Source: G039029935 sp039029935
GTDB lineage: Bacteria > Chloroflexota > Anaerolineae > Caldilineales > Caldilineaceae
Reading direction: 5' to 3'
Assembly (NCBI GenBank): GCA_039029935.1
Contig: JBCCFC010000479.1
Coordinates: 1-9,296, forward strand
DNA: 9,296 nucleotides
Made by a program: the position numbers and the translations under genes. A model generated the notes under the pieces. The model was given only the letters and a program-made list of their open reading frames with translations, was not told the DNA's origin and made no database searches. Shown piece by piece: positions 6,193-9,296 of this stretch (position 1 is its first letter; each line of letters begins with the position of its first letter).

Positions 6193-6442
6193 AGGCCAAA
6201 CGGCCACTGGGGGGCTCTCCTCGGCTCACACACTTGCTTTTGTGAGGGCGTTTTGAGTCCCCCAATTGGACTAGCAACCCGTAGGGCTTGACCTTGGCAG
6301 TGGCTCCAAATGTGCTACCCTCAGAAATACGACGGGCGTACTCTCTGCACTTGCTTTCGCTCGGTCGCCCGTCGCCCCTGCTCAAGCTGCACATTTGGAA
6401 CCACTGTCAAGGTTTGCGGGTTTCGCCTTGTGTGTTTGGTTT
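6193..6442. other. Highly structured non-coding region, three-way junction with two large hairpins
   Basis: A closing stem can form between 6193-6201 (AGGCCAAAC) and 6434-6442 (GTTTGGTTT), nine pairs including two G-U. Inside it, hairpin 1 (6209-6263) has a 9-pair outer stem GGGGGGCTC/GAGTCCCCC with one G-U and an inner stem CTCACA/TGTGAG. Hairpin 2 (6276-6422) has a base AACCCG/CGGGTT, a 24-base arm pair (6292-6315 with 6389-6412, 22 of 24 complementary), and an apical 9-bp perfect stem CGACGGGCG/CGCCCGTCG (6330-6338, 6366-6374). Both apical loops carry the same ten bases, CACTTGCTTT (6231-6240 and 6348-6357). No convincing protein is encoded on either strand. It could be a structured RNA, a single-strand DNA recombination site, or a multicopy repeat that replaced OrfB. 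I do not recognise the family. Confidence 0.7.
6292..6412. repeat. 24-bp inverted repeat, hairpin 2 arms
   Basis: The left arm 6292-6315 and right arm 6389-6412 are complementary at 22 of 24 positions. One mismatch becomes G-U if the plus strand is RNA, the other if the minus strand is RNA, so transcription direction cannot be read from them. The 73-base interval contains the perfect 9-bp apical stem. Confidence 0.88.
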
Positions 6443-6560
6443 GCACCTTTTTGCGAATTTCAAAAGCTACCATAAGCACAAAATAAACAACCTAAGCTTC
6501 ATGAATTTTTATTCTTATTTACCGTGTAGTTTGATAGGAAGATGGAGTTTTTTTGTCAAC
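6443..6560. other. AT-rich tail of the IS-like element, no gene seen
   Basis: Between the structured region and the right terminal repeat the sequence turns AT-rich (several TTTTT, AATTTTTATT-type words). No credible reading frame, tRNA or terminator with stem and T-run is visible. It may be what remains of the original 3' end of the IS. Together with 6138-6442 this makes about 440 bases without a gene. Confidence 0.5.
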
Positions 6561-6578
6561 ATATATCAGGACTTGACA
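6561..6578 (-). repeat. Right terminal inverted repeat of the IS-like element
   Basis: The plus strand reads ATATATCAGGACTTGACA, the inverted partner of 5689-5706. Its outer end is one base away from the TAA stop (6580-6582) of the SH3-repeat gene. Confidence 0.75.
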
Positions 6579-6579
6579 G

Positions 6580-8994
6580 TTACGGCTCAACAACAGGCAG
6601 ATTATCGACATCGACATCAATGGTCACACCTGTAGCAAAGACCCATGCGGGTAGGCCATCGCCCTCCCACCGAATCTGAATCCACTCACTATCGGCTGTT
6701 CGCCCCAGAATGGGTAACTTTTTCCCACTGAGCACAATCGCCAGGTGTTGTTGTTGATTGCTTGGCGATGGATAAATGGCAAGCAAGTTACTGGCCGTCG
6801 CTGTCCCAGTGACCGTCTCAGCCGTTGTCCCCGTATCTGTGGTTTCCTGGGTCGTATTCGAATCTGTGTTATCAACCGTACTCGCCTCTTCAGACGCTGT
6901 ATCACCCGTAGCAGCGTTCTCTGACGCAGCGTCATCAGTGGCAGTGGTTTCTGTTGCATCTGTTGTATCAGTCGTAGACTCGGCTGTTGCATCTGCGGTA
7001 TCAGTTGTGGCTTCTTCCACTGCTGTGTCTGCATCAGCAATTTCGGTGTCAGTCGTTTCAGCGTCAGCAGTTTCGGCATCACCAGTCTCGGCGTCAGCGG
7101 TTTGAGCCTCACCCTCAGTCGCTTCAGCATCGGTAGCATCAGCAGTTCCAGCATCTCCACTACCCGCCTCTTGCGCTGCTGACGAGTCATCGGTAGCCGT
7201 TGTTTCGACAGGCTCATTTGGATCACTCACTGGCAATTCTTCAATGTCAACCGTTAGACTAACCAGCGAGGCAAATAGCCAACCAGTTGTGCCATCTGGC
7301 AGTACAACCCGCACCCAGTCACTGCTTTCATTGCGACCGACCGTTTCTAGAGCTGCACCTTCAGGGACAATGAGCAGGACTTCACCCTCTAGTTCGGGTG
7401 TTGCACGGGCGTTTACGCCGCCAAATGTATCGACGATAACGGTTGGCGAGTCAGGTGATATGACATTGGTAAACGGTTCTGGTGCATCCAGCCCGGTAGT
7501 GATGACCTGAATGTCATCAGGGTCTGCACTGGCAGCGTCATCTGTCGCGGCTTCCTCTGTCGCTGCTTCCTCTGTCGCTGCCTCATCTGTCGCTGCCTCA
7601 TCTGTCGCGGCTTCCTCTGCCTGTGTATCATCGCCAGCGTTGTCGGATGATGGTATTGGCGTGGGGACCAAGATGAAGGCACTATCAGCGGCTTCCTCTG
7701 TCGCGGCTTCCTCTGTGGCCGCTTCCTCTGTCGCTGCTTCCTCTTCGGCAGCAACCTCTTCGGCAGCAACTTCCTCAGCAACCTCTTCGGCAGCAACTTC
7801 CTCAGCAACCTCTTCGGCGGCAACTTCCTCAGCAATCTCTGCTGGTTCCTCAGTCGTGTCAGCGGCAGGTGCAGATTGGACTGGTGTTGGCAGTGTACCA
7901 TCTAGCTCGGCAAATTCAGATGAAACCCAGACCAATTGACCTGTATCTAGTTCCAACATCACCCATACACCATCATCCGACTGGCCGATGGCAGGGTAGC
8001 TGGACTCAAATGGTAAAATTTCGACAACATCAGCATCATCCGCAGGGGCAACACGCGCATTCAACCCGGCTGGGCTTGTGATGGTAGCGTTGACAATTTG
8101 CGTTGGCGAGGACACTGTACCCACTGACGATGCGCCCGGTGCAGCTTGTGATGCTTCGACCAATTCTGTTGAAACGTCCACAAAATCGACAGATACCCAG
8201 ACAAGCTCGCCATCGTCAAGCTGAATCTGGAGCCATCCTTCTTCACTGTCATCAACGACAACGCCAGTTTCGCCCTCGTCTAAGAGACGAACAATTTCAG
8301 AGCCATCAGTGGTTGGGGCATTGCGTGCATTTACACCATATTGATTATTTGCCGTTGCAATTGTCTGTGTGACCAATGTTGGCGCATCACCAGCACCGTC
8401 ATTGCCAGCACCAGCCGTGCTATCGGATGGAACCGGTGTAGGCCGCAAAATGGTTGGCTCACCAGCATCGTTTTGGTTGCCAGCTACGCCTTGCCCAACT
8501 TCTGGCTCGGTTTGGCCTTCCGGTGCAACAACCGCAGATGGCTCAACACCCTCTGACTCTGCGGCGGGTCGTGAGACATCGGGTTCAATCACCTCTGGCA
8601 CTTCGGTTGTCGCTTCGCCGATCTCTGGTTCGACGACAATGACAGGCTCACCAACCTCTTGAACAATGTCTGGCTCTGACACGTCGGTTGTGGCGGCTGA
8701 TGGAAAGCCAAGGAAGCTAAATGACCCTGTGGTCACACGATTGTATCCCAGCCAGCCAATGTATCCCGTCGCAGCGACCAACGCAACAATCACCAAGGTG
8801 GGTAAAAACCAATTACGTCCACGCCCAGCGCGATCATAGTCAATGGGCTGCCAAGGCATGACCCCTTTTGGGTCTTCTTGTAACTGCCATTCGTCTGAGG
8901 CAGCTTGCTCGTTCTCATTCAGCTGCCACTGCTTCTGTGTTTTTCCTGTGTCGCGGAGCTGCCAATGCTCCATTGGATCTTGCTCTGCTGCCAT
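6580..8994 (-). CDS. Single-TM protein with four WQL-type motifs and four SH3-like domains, 804 aa
   Basis: The start ATG at 8992-8994 is preceded at 7 nt by AAGGAAAG; the longer open frame (to 9084) overlaps the upstream gene and is rejected. The cytosolic head repeats a Trp motif four times: HWQLRD (W11), QWQLNE (W23), EWQLQE (W36), PWQPID (W48), spaced 12-13 residues. A TM helix follows at about 62-82, then an external part. SH3b-like domains lie at ~211-275 (GVNARNAP...GELVWVSVDF), ~302-363 (GLNARVAP...GQLVWVSSEF), ~516-590 (GVNARATP...GTTGWLFASL), and a degenerate one at ~735-795 lacking the NAR motif. Linkers are Glu/Ala/Thr/Asp repeats (EEVAA, AATEE, ETADA). SH3b domains in this style usually bind cell wall or other surface ligands. 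The gene is coupled to the multi-TM gene upstream. The IS-like element sits directly after the stop, so the natural C-terminus may have been longer. Confidence 0.88.
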   Translation of the reverse strand: MAAEQDPMEHWQLRDTGKTQKQWQLNENEQAASDEWQLQEDPKGVMPWQPIDYDRAGRGRNWFLPTLVIVALVAATGYIGWLGYNRVTTGSFSFLGFPSAATTDVSEPDIVQEVGEPVIVVEPEIGEATTEVPEVIEPDVSRPAAESEGVEPSAVVAPEGQTEPEVGQGVAGNQNDAGEPTILRPTPVPSDSTAGAGNDGAGDAPTLVTQTIATANNQYGVNARNAPTTDGSEIVRLLDEGETGVVVDDSEEGWLQIQLDDGELVWVSVDFVDVSTELVEASQAAPGASSVGTVSSPTQIVNATITSPAGLNARVAPADDADVVEILPFESSYPAIGQSDDGVWVMLELDTGQLVWVSSEFAELDGTLPTPVQSAPAADTTEEPAEIAEEVAAEEVAEEVAAEEVAEEVAAEEVAAEEEAATEEAATEEAATEEAADSAFILVPTPIPSSDNAGDDTQAEEAATDEAATDEAATEEAATEEAATDDAASADPDDIQVITTGLDAPEPFTNVISPDSPTVIVDTFGGVNARATPELEGEVLLIVPEGAALETVGRNESSDWVRVVLPDGTTGWLFASLVSLTVDIEELPVSDPNEPVETTATDDSSAAQEAGSGDAGTADATDAEATEGEAQTADAETGDAETADAETTDTEIADADTAVEEATTDTADATAESTTDTTDATETTATDDAASENAATGDTASEEASTVDNTDSNTTQETTDTGTTAETVTGTATASNLLAIYPSPSNQQQHLAIVLSGKKLPILGRTADSEWIQIRWEGDGLPAWVFATGVTIDVDVDNLPVVEP
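7532..7621 (-). repeat. 15-bp tandem repeat, six copies, encoding (AATEE/AATDE)n
   Basis: Six uninterrupted 15-base units of the kind GCGGCTTCCTCTGTC or GCTGCCTCATCTGTC on the plus strand. They encode AATEE/AATDE/AATDD pentapeptides in the linker between SH3 domains 2 and 3. The frame is kept whatever the copy number. Confidence 0.88.
7688..7843 (-). repeat. Compound tandem repeat: 15-bp units then three 27-bp units
   Basis: Five 15-base units (7688-7762, ending in a transition from TCTGTC to TCTTCG) are followed by three 27-base units (7763-7789, 7790-7816, 7817-7843). The first two 27-base units are identical and the third diverges. They encode AATEE pentapeptides and the nonapeptide AEEVAEEVA-type acidic linker after SH3 domain 2. 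Confidence 0.85.
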
Positions 8995-8995
8995 A

Positions 8996-9296
8996 TTAGT
9001 TCTTTCCTTCCATTGGTGTGTCCCAGCCCCGACGCACCCCAGCAATGCCATAAATGAGTGCTTGGATCGCAAATAGAACAGCAAGGGTGCTCCATGCTGC
9101 TGTTTCCCACCACGGTGCTTGCTGAAGACTTGTGATGCCGTTTAACGCTAGACCGATACAAAAACATTCTAAACTTAAACACAGCGGCACTAATGCTCGT
9201 GGCAACCCAAAGGTGTACCCCCATGTCCATTGTCGAATATTTTTGTACCAAATGATATAGCTTAGGGTTGCCAGCAATCCCGCCAATCCTAAAATC
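8996..9296 (-). CDS. Multi-TM membrane protein, C-terminal part (runs off the right edge)
   Basis: The frame is open to the right edge, so the real start is outside the window; the TTG at 9284-9286 is not needed as a start. About 99 residues are visible with three hydrophobic segments: ILGLAGLLATLSYIIWY, LVPLCLSLECFCIGLALNG, and STLAVLFAIQALIYGIAGV. It ends in a short polar tail GWDTPMEGKN. Trp- and Tyr-rich interfacial stretches (WYKNIRQWTWGY, APWWETAAW) suit an integral membrane protein. I do not recognise the family. The stop lies one base before the ATG of the SH3-repeat gene, so the two are in one operon and translationally coupled, and the products may act together in the membrane. Confidence 0.75.
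   Translation of the reverse strand, partial: ILGLAGLLATLSYIIWYKNIRQWTWGYTFGLPRALVPLCLSLECFCIGLALNGITSLQQAPWWETAAWSTLAVLFAIQALIYGIAGVRRGWDTPMEGKN
9002..9009 (-). promoter_or_regulatory. Ribosome binding site deciding the start of the SH3-repeat gene
   Basis: AAGGAAAG on the minus strand lies 7 bases before the ATG at 8992-8994, inside the last codons of the upstream gene. The stop TAA and the ATG are separated by one base, a typical translational coupling arrangement. Confidence 0.65.

Larger units (their letters stand above)
5689..6578 (+). mobile_element. IS3-family-like element with OrfA only (OrfB lost or replaced), 890 bp
   Basis: The element is defined by 18-base terminal inverted repeats. 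The left end is TGACCAGTCCTGATATAT (5689-5706). The right end, read on the minus strand, is TGTCAAGTCCTGATATAT (6561-6578). They match at 16 of 18 positions, and both ends have the TG...CA termini known for IS3 elements. It carries an IS3-type OrfA (5811-6137), but the integrase-bearing OrfB, which would need ~850 bases with a DDE domain, is absent in all frames. The space is taken by a highly structured region (6193-6442) and an AT-rich tail. The flanks share only GT, so no clear 3-5 bp target duplication is present. It abuts the stop codon of the SH3-repeat gene. It would be non-autonomous as it stands. Confidence 0.68.

Noticed and set aside
6193..6442. Integron attC site, group II intron or IS200/IS605-type guide RNA
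   Set aside because: No integrase or R-box pair of the expected GTTRRRY type, no reverse transcriptase, no TnpB/TnpA; the adjacent gene is an IS3-type OrfA, which is not RNA-guided.
6176..6635. ORFs on both strands across the structured region (minus 6176-6394, plus 6288-6635)
   Set aside because: They are composed of hairpin sequence, lack ribosome binding sites and run across element borders; no domain-like pattern.
7511..7939. Plus-strand ORF encoding repeated SSVAA units
   Set aside because: It is antisense shadow of the AATEE linker repeats in the SH3 gene; no RBS and no signal or domain.
8995..9084. Longer start for the SH3-repeat protein (30 extra residues)
   Set aside because: It would overlap the upstream membrane gene, lacks an RBS and adds no recognisable segment; the ATG at 8992-8994 has a well-placed Shine-Dalgarno.

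Overview
The window looks like DNA from a filamentous or environmental Chloroflexota (Anaerolineae/Caldilineae-type) bacterium, with a differently styled left end. The Chloroflexota signature is strong from about 1250 to the right edge. It includes a zinc-ribbon/one-TM protein with a very long Thr-Pro linker, a membrane protein with SH3-like repeats joined by Glu/Ala/Thr low-complexity linkers, and a large AAA-type ATPase fused to a GTPase-like domain. These genes have recognisable Shine-Dalgarno sites. The left ~930 bases hold two tandem minus-strand genes for Bacteroidota-style secreted or outer-membrane proteins, without obvious Shine-Dalgarno sites. Either a lineage boundary (transfer) or an assembly junction between about 930 and 1250 is possible; the sequence alone cannot decide.

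Layout: 1-191 (-) is a partial exported protein. 200-862 (-) is a beta-barrel-like outer membrane protein. 1006-1263 (+) is a possible small two-TM protein with an acidic tail, overlapping tail-to-tail with the next gene. 1254-2621 (-) is the zinc-ribbon/TM/PT-linker/beta-domain protein. 2622-2839 is a spacer bounded by two 8-bp tandem repeat arrays. 2840-5560 (-) is the 906-aa ATPase-GTPase fusion, with a good sigma70-type promoter at 5629-5658. 5689-6578 is an IS3-like element bounded by 18-bp inverted repeats. It carries OrfA but no OrfB; in place of OrfB lies a ~250-base region able to fold into a three-way junction with two large hairpins. 6580-8994 (-) is the SH3-repeat membrane protein, translationally coupled (1-nt gap) to a multi-TM protein at 8996-9296 that runs off the right edge.

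If the IS-like element is removed, the four right-hand minus-strand genes form one co-oriented block: multi-TM protein, then SH3-repeat membrane protein, then ATPase-GTPase, then zinc-ribbon membrane protein. Both single-TM proteins have short cytosolic heads (four WQL/WQP motifs in one, a zinc ribbon in the other) and long external stalks ending in putative ligand-binding domains. A cytosolic multi-domain NTPase lies between them. A surface-sensing or NTP-dependent signalling/defence role is a reasonable hypothesis, but it is inference from architecture and neighbourhood only.
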